A stretch of DNA of 64,000 nucleotides from Larkinella sp051857545. GTDB taxonomy: Bacteria > Bacteroidota > Bacteroidia > Cytophagales > Spirosomataceae. This document shows, one piece after another, positions 1-8,668 of this stretch. The number at the start of each line of letters is the position of its first letter. The stretch's first letter is position 1. The stretch covers positions 682,001 through 746,000 of the forward strand of contig NZ_JBPZHB010000001.1 in assembly GCF_051857545.1 (NCBI RefSeq). The letters run 5' to 3'. The notes beneath the pieces are model-generated. The model saw only the letters and a list, made by a program, of their open reading frames with translations. It was not told the origin of the DNA and ran no database searches. The translations under genes and the position numbers were made by a program.

Positions 1-345
1 TTGTTTTTCTTCGCATTTACCACCATTATGGCCTACTACTACATCGCAGAAACGAATTTGAGCTACCTGGACCAGAAAAAAAACAGCAAAAGTCTGTTGC
101 TGGCACTTCGCATTCTGATTCTGGGTGCCACCTTTTACGGGTCAGTCAAAACGGCGGCTCTGGCCTGGACGCTGGGCGACATCGGCGTAGGCATCATGGC
201 CTGGCTTAATATCATTGCCATCATTCTCCTGCGAAAACCGGCGTTGCTGGCGCTGAAAGACTACCAGGCTCAGAAAAAAGCAGGGAAAGATCCCGTTTTC
301 AATCCGAGGGAACTGGGTATTAAAAACGCCGATGAATGGGAGTAG
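1..345 (+). CDS. AGCS sodium:alanine symporter, C-terminal part
   Basis: The window opens inside this gene; only the last 114 residues are present and the true start lies to the left. The visible part has two hydrophobic helices, the motif YYYIAETNLSYL and a polar C-terminal tail with KPALLALKDY, which matches the end of AlsT/AGCS family sodium- or proton-coupled amino acid symporters. The family imports alanine or glycine across the inner membrane. The gene converges with the GH88 gene 27 bases downstream. Family assignment rests on this short segment. Confidence 0.8.
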   Translation: MFFFAFTTIMAYYYIAETNLSYLDQKKNSKSLLLALRILILGATFYGSVKTAALAWTLGDIGVGIMAWLNIIAIILLRKPALLALKDYQAQKKAGKDPVFNPRELGIKNADEWE

Positions 346-372
346 TCCTGATCAGAGCGACGGGTTCCGGTT

Positions 373-1575
373 TTAGAACAGCGGTTTTTTCTCATTCAGC
401 TTCTTCGCCCGCAACAAAGCTTCCAGGTAATAGTAATCGGCGTAAACCAGCGGCACATCCCGCTCAAACGTCTTCGCGCCCGTGCTGTGCAGGAGCAGAA
501 AACCGTGGTTTTTTCCGACCGGTGAAGCATAACTTTTCGACAAACTGGTGATGACCTGATCGGCTTTGGCCCGGTAGCGGGCGTTGCCGGAACCGTAGGT
601 GCTCAGTTCATACAGGGCCGAAGCCATTACGGCTGCCGCCGACACATCGCGCAGCTCGTTCGGAATGCCCGGCGCGTCATAGTCGTAATACGGCACCAGA
701 TCGGCGGGCATCCGGGGGTGATCGAGCATAAACCGGGCAATGGCTTCGGCCTGTTTCAGAAACTGCGGATCTTTGGTTTCGCGGTAACAAAGCGTATAGC
801 CGTACAATCCCCAGGCTTGTCCGCGCGACCAGGCCGACGCGTCGTTGAAGCCCTGGTGCGTGTTTTTCTTCAAAACTTTCCCGGTCAGCGTGTCATAATC
901 GACCACGTGAAAGGAACTGTGATCGGGGCGGTAATGGTTTTTCAGCGTCGTTTTGGCGTGCGTAACGGCAATCTTGTAGAACGTCGAATCGCCCGTCAGG
1001 CGCGTGGCCGCAAACAGCAATTCCAGATTCATCATGTTGTCGATGATCACCGGACACTGCCAGACCTCTTTGTGGTGATCCCACGACCGGATGATACCGG
1101 CCGTCGGTTTAAACCGTTTGCTCAACGATTTTGCTCCCTGAATGATGACCTCGCGGTATGCCGGATCGCGCGTCAATCGAAAACCGTTGCCGTAACTGCA
1201 ATAGATTTTGAAACCCATGTCGTGCGTACCGGCATTCATCTTCTCGGCTTCGAGGTTGGCCGTGTAGAACCGGGCCTGGGTGGCCCATTCTTTTTTACCG
1301 GTAAATTCGTAGAGGTACCACAGTTCGCCGGGGAAAAAACCGCTCGTCCAGTCGCGGGCGGGAACAAGCTGCAACGCACCGGCTTCATTCAACGTTCGGG
1401 GTGAGACCAAAAGCGGTTTGTTGTTGCCCGGTTTTTTATCAGCAGCGTCTACTTCGCTCAGCATCAGCCGCGTTTGCTGTTCCGCCTGGTCGAATAGGGA
1501 TTTGATTGAAGAGTTTGGTATGAAGCTAGTCAGCAGGCCCAGCAATGCCAGTAATGAGATGGTTATTTTTTTCAT
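373..1575 (-). CDS. GH88-type unsaturated glucuronyl hydrolase, secreted
   Basis: Predicted 400 aa. It should remove the unsaturated uronic acid left at the non-reducing end by a polysaccharide lyase. A signal peptide (about residues 1-20, MKKITISLLALLGLL) argues for this ATG rather than an upstream in-frame one. GH88 hallmarks are visible: H-D-M-G-F with Asp119, P-V-I-I-D-N with Asp179 (the Asp pair is about 60 residues apart, as in characterised UGL enzymes), and RGQAWGLYGY at 251-260. The start lies 13 bases after the stop of the lyase gene on the same strand, so the two are very likely one transcript: lyase first, then this enzyme. Exact substrate is not readable. Confidence 0.88.
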   Translation of the reverse strand: MKKITISLLALLGLLTSFIPNSSIKSLFDQAEQQTRLMLSEVDAADKKPGNNKPLLVSPRTLNEAGALQLVPARDWTSGFFPGELWYLYEFTGKKEWATQARFYTANLEAEKMNAGTHDMGFKIYCSYGNGFRLTRDPAYREVIIQGAKSLSKRFKPTAGIIRSWDHHKEVWQCPVIIDNMMNLELLFAATRLTGDSTFYKIAVTHAKTTLKNHYRPDHSSFHVVDYDTLTGKVLKKNTHQGFNDASAWSRGQAWGLYGYTLCYRETKDPQFLKQAEAIARFMLDHPRMPADLVPYYDYDAPGIPNELRDVSAAAVMASALYELSTYGSGNARYRAKADQVITSLSKSYASPVGKNHGFLLLHSTGAKTFERDVPLVYADYYYLEALLRAKKLNEKKPLF

Positions 1576-1588
1576 AGGTACGGGGAAA

Positions 1589-2761
1589 TTAAAGCCAGAT
1601 AAGAGGATTGCGAATAGGCAGGTTCCGCAGCACTTCCTCAACCTGCGGACGATGTTCCAGTTTTTGCCAGGTTGCCAGCCAGGCCGGTTGGTCGAAAACC
1701 ACGGCCCCAAATACCAGAAACGGATGCGCAACCGGCCAGTCGTTCCAGTACATCACATCGGGTTTCAACGGCCATTCCGCCTTGTTCTGCACAAACGGAA
1801 CCAGATAAGAAATGCCTTTCTGAATACCGCGTCCGTCGGCGGTCTGGTACGTCCAGAGGTTGTCGGTTTTGGTGGATAAAATCTGACAGATCATCGTCAT
1901 GGCATCGAGGTTGAACAGCGAATACCCGTACGGTTTGGTCCGGCGAAGTTCCAGCGGAAAACTGCCGTCGGCGGCCATCTGGTCGGGGAGCAGCACGATT
2001 TTGTAGCGGTTTCGGCAGAACGCCAGCAGCGAGTCGTTGTTCGTGAGTTTGGCAAATGCCGCCACCTGCATCACCCAGCAGGTGCCGTGGTTGTTCTTCG
2101 CATTCATTTCGTCTTTGCCGTACGGATGGGTCGTCAGCCAGGTCAGGTAGTCGGCAAACCATTGGCGTACAGTCGCTACAGATCGTTTATCGCTGCTTTT
2201 GGCGGTTTCCATCACCCGCAATCCCTGCGCCACTTCCATCAGGTGAATGGTGTCGATGATGCCGATGCCCCGGCCCGTTGCCCGACCTTTGATGGCCTGG
2301 GTGTAGAGCAACGACGGATTCATGCGCGTGGCCGGATCGACAAACCAGGCGTTGAGGTGCCGGAAAGCCTGCCGGACGTAGGTTTCGTCGCGGGTAATGA
2401 CGTAGGCCGACGCCAGCGCCCCTACTACCCGGCTGAAGCGGATCATGGCCTGGCGGTGGGCCACAAAATTGTCGGGGTTGGTCATGCCGTCGCGCTGGAC
2501 ATACGGCCCCTGCGGATTGGCGGAGTCGGGCCACCAGTAGTCACCTTCCGAAAAGAAATCGTGTTTGCCACCCGCGCTCCGGGGCGAGGTTTGCGCCGTC
2601 ACGGTGATGGGCTCCTGCTGCATGGCCCAGCGGGCTTCGGCCAGAACGGCGGACTTCAACGTGGCCACAACGGCTTTCGGCGGTTTGGGCAACTGCCCAT
2701 AAACCACCCCCGCCAGCCAGTGGCAGATCAAAACCGGGAAGAGGAGTAACCGTGTTTGCAT
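1589..2761 (-). CDS. alginate-lyase-fold polysaccharide lyase (PL5/PL38-like)
   Basis: Predicted 390 aa with a signal peptide (about 1-22). The all-alpha alginate lyase family (Pfam Alginate_lyase) is recognisable from KNNHGTCW at 222-229, whose Asn/His pair matches the catalytic Asn-His of alginate lyase A1-III, and from an Arg pair at 273-274 followed by PYGYS with Tyr278/Tyr280, matching its catalytic Arg/Tyr. TQAIKGRATGRGIGIIDT near 155-172 is typical of Bacteroidota members. The enzyme would beta-eliminate a uronate polymer (alginate, glucuronan or similar). First gene of the leftward arm of the locus, divergent from susC and co-transcribed with the GH88 gene. Whether it is PL5, PL38 or another subfamily cannot be decided by eye. 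Confidence 0.8.
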   Translation of the reverse strand: MQTRLLLFPVLICHWLAGVVYGQLPKPPKAVVATLKSAVLAEARWAMQQEPITVTAQTSPRSAGGKHDFFSEGDYWWPDSANPQGPYVQRDGMTNPDNFVAHRQAMIRFSRVVGALASAYVITRDETYVRQAFRHLNAWFVDPATRMNPSLLYTQAIKGRATGRGIGIIDTIHLMEVAQGLRVMETAKSSDKRSVATVRQWFADYLTWLTTHPYGKDEMNAKNNHGTCWVMQVAAFAKLTNNDSLLAFCRNRYKIVLLPDQMAADGSFPLELRRTKPYGYSLFNLDAMTMICQILSTKTDNLWTYQTADGRGIQKGISYLVPFVQNKAEWPLKPDVMYWNDWPVAHPFLVFGAVVFDQPAWLATWQKLEHRPQVEEVLRNLPIRNPLIWL

Positions 2762-3190
2762 CGGTATAACTTAAAAGGTACGGACTTGTCCGGCAACCCC
2801 GAAACCGGGCTGTCGTACTCGTGAAATCAGAGCAGGATCGAAAGCAAATATAGAAGAAAGGAGACGAGTACGACGATGGACCCGACTTCAGCAATGGATA
2901 GAATAAGTCTGTTTTTTCTCACAGGAATCGCTCCTACGTTTTGGAAGTGCAAGTTTAGTTACGTCCAACTTTTTCTTGATAACGTCTAGTGGTCAAATTG
3001 GTGGACAAATCGTTCAGGCCGATCAAAAACCGTTCAAAGAGGTGGACAAACCGTTCGATTTAGATTATTCCGACATTTTTTAGTCTCCTGACAATTAATA
3101 TTGCTTCATGTTTAACCAATCAGCTTTGTCAACCCGATCAACTAGCATGTGGGCGTCGAGGGTACAACCTATTTTACAATTCTAAATCCT
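2762..3190. other. divergent intergenic region of the polyuronate locus
   Basis: A 429-base non-coding gap between the divergent lyase and susC genes. I see no credible gene. It holds the direct repeats listed at 3000-3057 and a weak promoter-like TAATATTG at 3096-3103. The rest is AT-rich. Confidence 0.7.
3000..3057 (+). promoter_or_regulatory. three ~20-nt direct repeats, candidate operator for the SusCD locus
   Basis: GGTGGACAAATCGTTC at 3000-3015 and GGTGGACAAACCGTTC at 3041-3056 differ at one base. Between them, GATCAAAAACCGTTCA is a weaker third copy. The core CGTTC sits at 3011, 3031 and 3052, that is every 20-21 bases or two helical turns, all in one orientation. Such spacing suits cooperative binding on one DNA face, as by AraC-type or hybrid two-component regulators of sus loci. 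The regulator is not in the window. Confidence 0.5.
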
Positions 3191-6100
3191 ATGAAAAAAA
3201 ACGGTACAAAAGCCAGCCGGTGGATCTGGTTCGCCCTGCTGGTGGGCCTGCAGTTTCCAATCCTGCTCATGGCGCAGCAAACTGCCCCGGTTTCGGGGAA
3301 AGTAACGGGAGCCAATGGGGATGCCATTCCCGGAGCCAACGTGGTTGTGAAAGGAACGACCACCGGAACCTCCACCAATGCACAGGGTACATTTAGTTTG
3401 AACGCGCCGTCCAACGGCACGCTGGTCGTTTCGTCGCTGGGGTTCACCTCGCTCGAAGTGAACATCGGTGGTCGGAGCCAGCTTACGATTACGCTGGCCG
3501 AAGATCAGAAAGCGCTGGAAGAAGTCGTGGTGGTGGGCTACGGAACGCAGCGGAAAAGTGACGTGACGGGTTCGCTGTCGTCCGTTACGGCAAAAGACAT
3601 CAAGTCCGTTCCGGTGACGGGTGTCGGGCAGGCTTTGCAGGGCCGGGCCGCCGGGGTGCAGGTAACGCAGGCATCCAACGCGCCGGGTGGTGGCGTAACG
3701 ATTCGGATTCGCGGGGGTAACTCCATCAATGCCGGAAACGAGCCGCTTTACGTCATCGACGGTTTTCCGGTGTATAACGAAAGCGGAGCGAACCTGAACC
3801 CGAACGACATCGAATCGATGGAAATCCTGAAAGATGCGTCGGCGACGGCCATTTACGGGTCGCGGGGTGCCAACGGGGTGGTGCTGATTACGACCAAACG
3901 CGGTAAATCAGGCCAAAACCGCATCGAATTTGAAACCTATTACGGCATTCAGCAGGTTCGCACGAAACTGCCGATGCTCAATGCAACGCAATATGCGACG
4001 CTGGTGAACGAAGCCAACACGAATGCGGGTCGTGCGCCGGTTTTTACGGATGCGCAAATCGCCGGTTTTGGCGAAGGAACCAACTGGCAGGATGAAATTT
4101 TCCGAAATGCACCGATTCAAAACTACCAGTTGACAGCGTCGGGTGGTTCGGACAAAACGCGCTATGCGGTTTCGGCCAACTACCTGAATCAACAAGGTGT
4201 TATCATCAATTCCGAGTATGACCGCGCTTCGTTCCGGTTCAATTTCGACCATAAAATCAACGACCGGTTCAACATCGGAACCAGCCTGAACGTGATCCGG
4301 AGCCGCAACAATGCCGTGCCGACGGATGCTGATGGCGGAACGGGTGGAACCGTTGTTTACAGTGCGCTGAACTTCTCGCCGACGCAGCCGGTTCGCAACC
4401 CGGACGGAACGCTGGTGGTTTTCAACACACCCGGCCGGATTCAGATCGGTAGCCCGGTGGCGCAGGCGCTGGGAACGTTCAACAAAACCGTTGGAACGCG
4501 GATGATCGGGAGTGTATTCGCCGACTACAAAATCATTCCGGGCCTAACGTTCCGGACGAGCTTCGGTGCCGATGTCAATTACTCCAAACGCAGCCTGTAC
4601 CTGTCGCGAAATACCGCCACCGGTACGCAACTGAGCGGTCAGGCATCGATCATTAATACCCAATCGTCGACCTGGCTGAACGAAAACACACTGACCTACA
4701 ACAAAACCTTCGGGAGTGTTCATAACCTGACGCTTCTGGCGGGTTATACCATGCAGGGAAACCGGTTCGAGAGCGTCGAAGCCCGTTCGCAGGGATTTGC
4801 CAACGACATTCTGACCTACGAAAATCTGGGTTCGGCGTCAATGGCGCTGGTTCCGGCGTCGTCGGCCAGCAACTGGCAGCTTAATTCGTACATCGGTCGG
4901 GCCAACTACGATTATGCCGGCAAATATTTGATGACCGCAACGGTTCGGGCCGATGGTTCATCCCGGTTTGGGGCCAGTAACAAATGGGCGGTTTTCCCGT
5001 CGGCTTCGGTGGCATGGCGGTTGTCGGAAGAGGATTTTCTTAAAGGTAATAACGTGATCAACGACCTGAAACTGCGGGTAAGCTACGGCTTGAGCGGAAA
5101 CCAGGAAATTACGCAATACCAGTCCCTGGCGACGCTGGGAACGCAAAATGCCAACTTTAACAATACGGTTGTGATCGGCATCGGGCCGTCGCGCGTGGCC
5201 AACCCGGATTTGCGCTGGGAAACCACTGCGCAGTTCGATATTGGTGTCGATGTGGGCGTTTTGAATAACCGCATCACGCTGACGGCGGATTATTACAACA
5301 AGAAAACGACCGATCTGCTATTGTCGGTGCCGCTGCCCTTCGTTTCAGGATATGCGTCGGCTCTGCAAAATCTGGGAAGCATCCGGAATCAGGGGGTCGA
5401 ACTGGGCATCAATTCCACCAATTTGACGGGTGCGTTCAAGTGGACAACGGCGTTCAACATTGCCGCCAACCGCAACGAAGTGCTGAATCTGGGCGATCAG
5501 ACGGAATTTGCATCGGGCGATGCCAGTGGTCACCTCCAGCTTCCGAACTCTGGATTGGTGCGGGTGGGTGAGCAGATTGGCCTGTTCTACGGCTACAAAA
5601 CGGATGGTATTTTTCAGAACCAGGCTGAAGTTGATGGATCAGCGCAGAAAACCGCCAAACCGGGCGACCGGCGTTACGTCGATCAGAACGGCGACGGTGC
5701 CATCAACGCCAGCGACCGCGTGATTCTGGGATACGCCCAGCCGAAACTCTACGGTGGGTTGACCAATACGTTCTCGTACAAAGGCGTCGAACTGAGCATT
5801 TTCATGCAGGGAACGTACGGGAACAGCATTTTCAACATCAACCGCTTTGAGCAGGAATCGTTGACCGGCGTAAGCAACCAGTCGACGGAAACGCTGAACC
5901 GCTGGACGCCGACGAATCCGAGCAACACCATTCCGCGCGCCAACGCCGTTGGTAATGCCTACGTGTTGTCGAGCCGCCAGATTGAAGATGGGTCGTATTT
6001 GCGGGTGAAAAACATCAATTTGTCGTACACCCTGCCGTCGTCGCTGGTCAGTAAAATCAAGCTGTATAACGTGAAGGTCTACGTCAGTGCGCAGAACTGG

Positions 6101-6235
6101 ATTACGTTCACCAAGTACAGCGGTTTTGATCCAGAAGTGAACCGGTTTGGACAAAGTACGCTGAGCCAGGGCAGCGACTACGGTAGCTATCCGGGCAATA
6201 AAATGATTCTGGCCGGTCTGAACATTGGACTCTAA
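3191..6235 (+). CDS. SusC/RagA-family TonB-dependent outer membrane transporter
   Basis: Predicted 1014 aa. Order: signal peptide (about 1-28, ends MAQQ), CarboxypepD_reg-like beta domain (roughly 30-105), TonB-box-like EEVVVVGYG, plug domain, then a large beta-barrel ending in the typical ILAGLNIGL. GSRGANGVVLITTKRGK in the plug is characteristic of SusC proteins. It imports oligosaccharides across the outer membrane using TonB energy, with the SusD lipoprotein encoded 26 bases downstream as surface lid. The ATG at 3191 is chosen because a signal peptide follows directly; an earlier in-frame start adds 14 residues without function. Divergence from lyase and GH88 genes suggests uronate-containing oligosaccharides as cargo (inference). 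Confidence 0.95.
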   Translation: MKKNGTKASRWIWFALLVGLQFPILLMAQQTAPVSGKVTGANGDAIPGANVVVKGTTTGTSTNAQGTFSLNAPSNGTLVVSSLGFTSLEVNIGGRSQLTITLAEDQKALEEVVVVGYGTQRKSDVTGSLSSVTAKDIKSVPVTGVGQALQGRAAGVQVTQASNAPGGGVTIRIRGGNSINAGNEPLYVIDGFPVYNESGANLNPNDIESMEILKDASATAIYGSRGANGVVLITTKRGKSGQNRIEFETYYGIQQVRTKLPMLNATQYATLVNEANTNAGRAPVFTDAQIAGFGEGTNWQDEIFRNAPIQNYQLTASGGSDKTRYAVSANYLNQQGVIINSEYDRASFRFNFDHKINDRFNIGTSLNVIRSRNNAVPTDADGGTGGTVVYSALNFSPTQPVRNPDGTLVVFNTPGRIQIGSPVAQALGTFNKTVGTRMIGSVFADYKIIPGLTFRTSFGADVNYSKRSLYLSRNTATGTQLSGQASIINTQSSTWLNENTLTYNKTFGSVHNLTLLAGYTMQGNRFESVEARSQGFANDILTYENLGSASMALVPASSASNWQLNSYIGRANYDYAGKYLMTATVRADGSSRFGASNKWAVFPSASVAWRLSEEDFLKGNNVINDLKLRVSYGLSGNQEITQYQSLATLGTQNANFNNTVVIGIGPSRVANPDLRWETTAQFDIGVDVGVLNNRITLTADYYNKKTTDLLLSVPLPFVSGYASALQNLGSIRNQGVELGINSTNLTGAFKWTTAFNIAANRNEVLNLGDQTEFASGDASGHLQLPNSGLVRVGEQIGLFYGYKTDGIFQNQAEVDGSAQKTAKPGDRRYVDQNGDGAINASDRVILGYAQPKLYGGLTNTFSYKGVELSIFMQGTYGNSIFNINRFEQESLTGVSNQSTETLNRWTPTNPSNTIPRANAVGNAYVLSSRQIEDGSYLRVKNINLSYTLPSSLVSKIKLYNVKVYVSAQNWITFTKYSGFDPEVNRFGQSTLSQGSDYGSYPGNKMILAGLNIGL

Positions 6236-6261
6236 TCCGACCTTAAACTTTTTGTAAGATC

Positions 6262-7701
6262 ATGAAAATCAAACCTATCCTTGCTGTTGCCGCGTTGACT
6301 TTCGGGCTGGGAGCGTGTTCGCTGGAAGAAACGCCCCCGTCGTCGCTGGCTCCGGTCAATTTTTATACGAACGCCAACGATGCTACGGCGGCCGTCAATG
6401 CCGTCTATGACATTGCCAACCAGGTGGGCGACCAAAGCCGGAATTTCATCATCATGGGCGATCTGCCATCGGATGATATGGACCCTCTGCTGAACAATGC
6501 CGACCGGGTTCAGCTCTGGAGTTTCCAGACCATTCCGACCAACAGTGTGGTGACACAAAGCTGGCAGGTGATCTACCAGGGCGTCAACCGCGCCAACACC
6601 GCCATCGACCGGATTCCGGGCATTACGATGGACGAAACGCTGAAAAAGCGGCTGATCGGGGAAGCGAAATTCCTGCGGGCTTTCTACTATTTTTACCTCG
6701 TGCGCTGGTATGGCGGGGTGCCGCTGATGCTGACCGAAACCCAGTCGCTGAGTGCGGGGAAAGATGTGGCCCGGGCCAGTGCCGATGAGGTCTATACGCA
6801 AATCATCAAGGACCTGACCGAGGCCGAAACGTCGTTGCCGGACAAGTTTACCGGTGCCGATCTGGGTCGCGTTACCGCCGGGGCTGCCAAGTCGATGCTG
6901 GCGCGCGTGTACCTCACCAGGAAGGATTTCGCAAACGCGCGGGCCAAATCCAAAGAGGTGATCGACAATGCCGCTAAATATGGCTACGGTTTATTCGATA
7001 AATACATCGACGTATTCGCCATTTCGAATAAAAACGGCAAAGAGTCGGTTTTCGAGATTCAGTTTGTGGGTGGCGGCAGTGGCCAGGGCAGTGGTATGGT
7101 GACGTATTTTGCGCCGGAAAACTCGCCCATCACGGGCCGGGGTTTCGGGTCGTTCATTCCAACGATGGATCTGTATAACAGCTTCCAGACCGGAGATAAG
7201 CGCAAGGAACTGTTCCTGAATTCGTACGTAAACGGAGCGGGTCAAACTGTGAATACCTTCCAGCACTTCAACAAATACGTCGATCCGTCGGCGCGGGCGT
7301 TTGGCGATGCCAACAACAACTTCCCGATCATCCGGTATGCCGACGTGCTGCTGATGTTTGCCGAAGCCGACAATGAAATCAGTGGCCCCACGGCTGCGGC
7401 TCTGGGCGCTATCAACCCCATTCGTCGCCGGGCTTACGGTTTTCCGTTGACCGGCGCTTCGACCGCCGACTTTACGGCGGCTTTAACCAAAGAAGCCTTC
7501 CGGCAGGCGATTTGGGACGAACGGCGCTGGGAGTTCAACGCCGAAGGACACCGCTGGTTTGATCTGGTGCGGACGGGCCGGTTGGTGCCCCTGCTGAAAG
7601 CCAAAGGTAAAACCAGCATTACCGAAACGCATACGCTGTATCCGATTCCGCAGCGCGAACGGGATCTGAACCCGAATCTGACGCAGAATCCGGGGTATTG
7701 A
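6262..7701 (+). CDS. SusD/RagB-family nutrient-binding lipoprotein
   Basis: Predicted 479 aa. The signal ends in a lipobox (LGAC, Cys about 20), so it should be a lipoprotein on the cell surface. SusD features: an N-terminal ETPPSSLAPVNFYTN segment, helical TPR-like repeats, ERRWEFNAEGHRWFDLVR near the end, and the terminal LNPNLTQNPGY signature. It binds the glycan and caps the SusC barrel encoded just upstream, with which it forms an operon. A 26-bp inverted repeat follows the stop codon. Confidence 0.95.
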   Translation: MKIKPILAVAALTFGLGACSLEETPPSSLAPVNFYTNANDATAAVNAVYDIANQVGDQSRNFIIMGDLPSDDMDPLLNNADRVQLWSFQTIPTNSVVTQSWQVIYQGVNRANTAIDRIPGITMDETLKKRLIGEAKFLRAFYYFYLVRWYGGVPLMLTETQSLSAGKDVARASADEVYTQIIKDLTEAETSLPDKFTGADLGRVTAGAAKSMLARVYLTRKDFANARAKSKEVIDNAAKYGYGLFDKYIDVFAISNKNGKESVFEIQFVGGGSGQGSGMVTYFAPENSPITGRGFGSFIPTMDLYNSFQTGDKRKELFLNSYVNGAGQTVNTFQHFNKYVDPSARAFGDANNNFPIIRYADVLLMFAEADNEISGPTAAALGAINPIRRRAYGFPLTGASTADFTAALTKEAFRQAIWDERRWEFNAEGHRWFDLVRTGRLVPLLKAKGKTSITETHTLYPIPQRERDLNPNLTQNPGY

Positions 7702-7714
7702 GTCGGCTTTTATG

Positions 7715-7807
7715 AATTTCAAATGTAAAATGATGAATGTAGAATGATAAAGTGTTTCAATGCCGCGCACTTTTACATTTGACATTCATCATTTTACATT
7801 TGAAATT
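7715..7807. repeat. perfect 26-bp inverted repeat between convergent genes
   Basis: Arms at 7715-7740 and 7782-7807 are exact reverse complements, with a 41-base centre that can pair further over its first six bases. The arms are AT-rich (core AAATGTAAAATGATGAATG). It fills most of the gap between susD and the leftward gene ending at 7822. It could end transcription from both sides, although no clean T-run follows, or be a dispersed repeat; at least five other intergenic sites in the window have comparable long dyads. Confidence 0.75.
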
Positions 7808-7821
7808 AAAAACTGCATCAT

Positions 7822-8598
7822 TCAAAACGAATAATTCACTCCCTTTGGTAGCGCTTCCACCGCCAGTTTCATCCATTTTCCATTGATTTTGATCACGACG
7901 ATGTTGTTGTCTTTATCATAGAAGATCGTTCCGTTTTCGCTGTTTTTCAACGCTTCGTAATTGACGTGTTTCGCGTCTTCGGCATAATTCGTTTCAGCAT
8001 CCGCCGTCGGTTTTTCCAACAGCAGATTATCGCGCCCAATATTGCCTAAAGTCAGCGCATTGGTCATTTTTAAAGAACCGTAGAAAATCGCTTTATCCCG
8101 ACTGAACAGAAACGAGTGTTGCCGGACATCGGAGCCGATTTTAAACCAGTTGTAAGCCGGTTCGTCGTGGTTATAAACCGTACTGTAGTAGTAGAGTTCG
8201 GCGACCGGTTTTTCATCCTCAATGTGTTTATTCACCAGCATCGTAATGCGGGATTTGTCGTCTTTGGCGTAACCTTCAAACACGTGATAGCCCCAGCGTT
8301 TGCGGTTTCGTTCGTTTTCGTTGCCCCGCACCTGAATCATGTACGGCGTACTCAGAATTCCGTTGACGGTCGTATACATCGGCGTGATTCGCGGATTAAA
8401 GCCGAAATTATACCCGCGTTCTTTCCAGCGGTTCCAGGTCGTGTCGATGTCGGATGAAATCTCTACCCGTTTGAAGGCCGATTGCTCCGAACCGGGAATG
8501 AGTTTCAGGTATTCCGTACCCTTCGCAGGTGTGGAAGTTTGTGCTTTCGCGTGACTGAAAAAGAAGGTAAGGACACACAGAATGAATGCGTTTTTCAT
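7822..8598 (-). CDS. secreted protein of unknown function
   Basis: Predicted 258 aa. A clear signal peptide (about 1-19, ending in AKAQ) indicates export to the periplasm or beyond. The mature part is polar, rich in Tyr, Asn and Lys, without membrane segments or any enzyme motif I recognise. A C-terminal stretch (NGTIFYDKDNNIVVIKING) looks like short beta strands. It may be co-transcribed with the gene starting at 10102 (gap about 70 bases). Confidence 0.7.
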   Translation of the reverse strand: MKNAFILCVLTFFFSHAKAQTSTPAKGTEYLKLIPGSEQSAFKRVEISSDIDTTWNRWKERGYNFGFNPRITPMYTTVNGILSTPYMIQVRGNENERNRKRWGYHVFEGYAKDDKSRITMLVNKHIEDEKPVAELYYYSTVYNHDEPAYNWFKIGSDVRQHSFLFSRDKAIFYGSLKMTNALTLGNIGRDNLLLEKPTADAETNYAEDAKHVNYEALKNSENGTIFYDKDNNIVVIKINGKWMKLAVEALPKGVNYSF

Positions 8599-8668
8599 AC
8601 GAAATTAAAGTTGGATGGATTGAAAACGGGATGAGAAAATGTACGTATAAGTTCGTGCCGATGGAAAT

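Noticed and set aside
373..1731. Longer N-terminal extension of the GH88 protein (start at 1731)
   Set aside because: The extra 52 residues lie inside the lyase gene in another frame and would hide the signal peptide that begins at 1575.
7715..7807. Insertion sequence ends
   Set aside because: The 26-bp dyad has no transposase gene between its arms and no visible target duplication.
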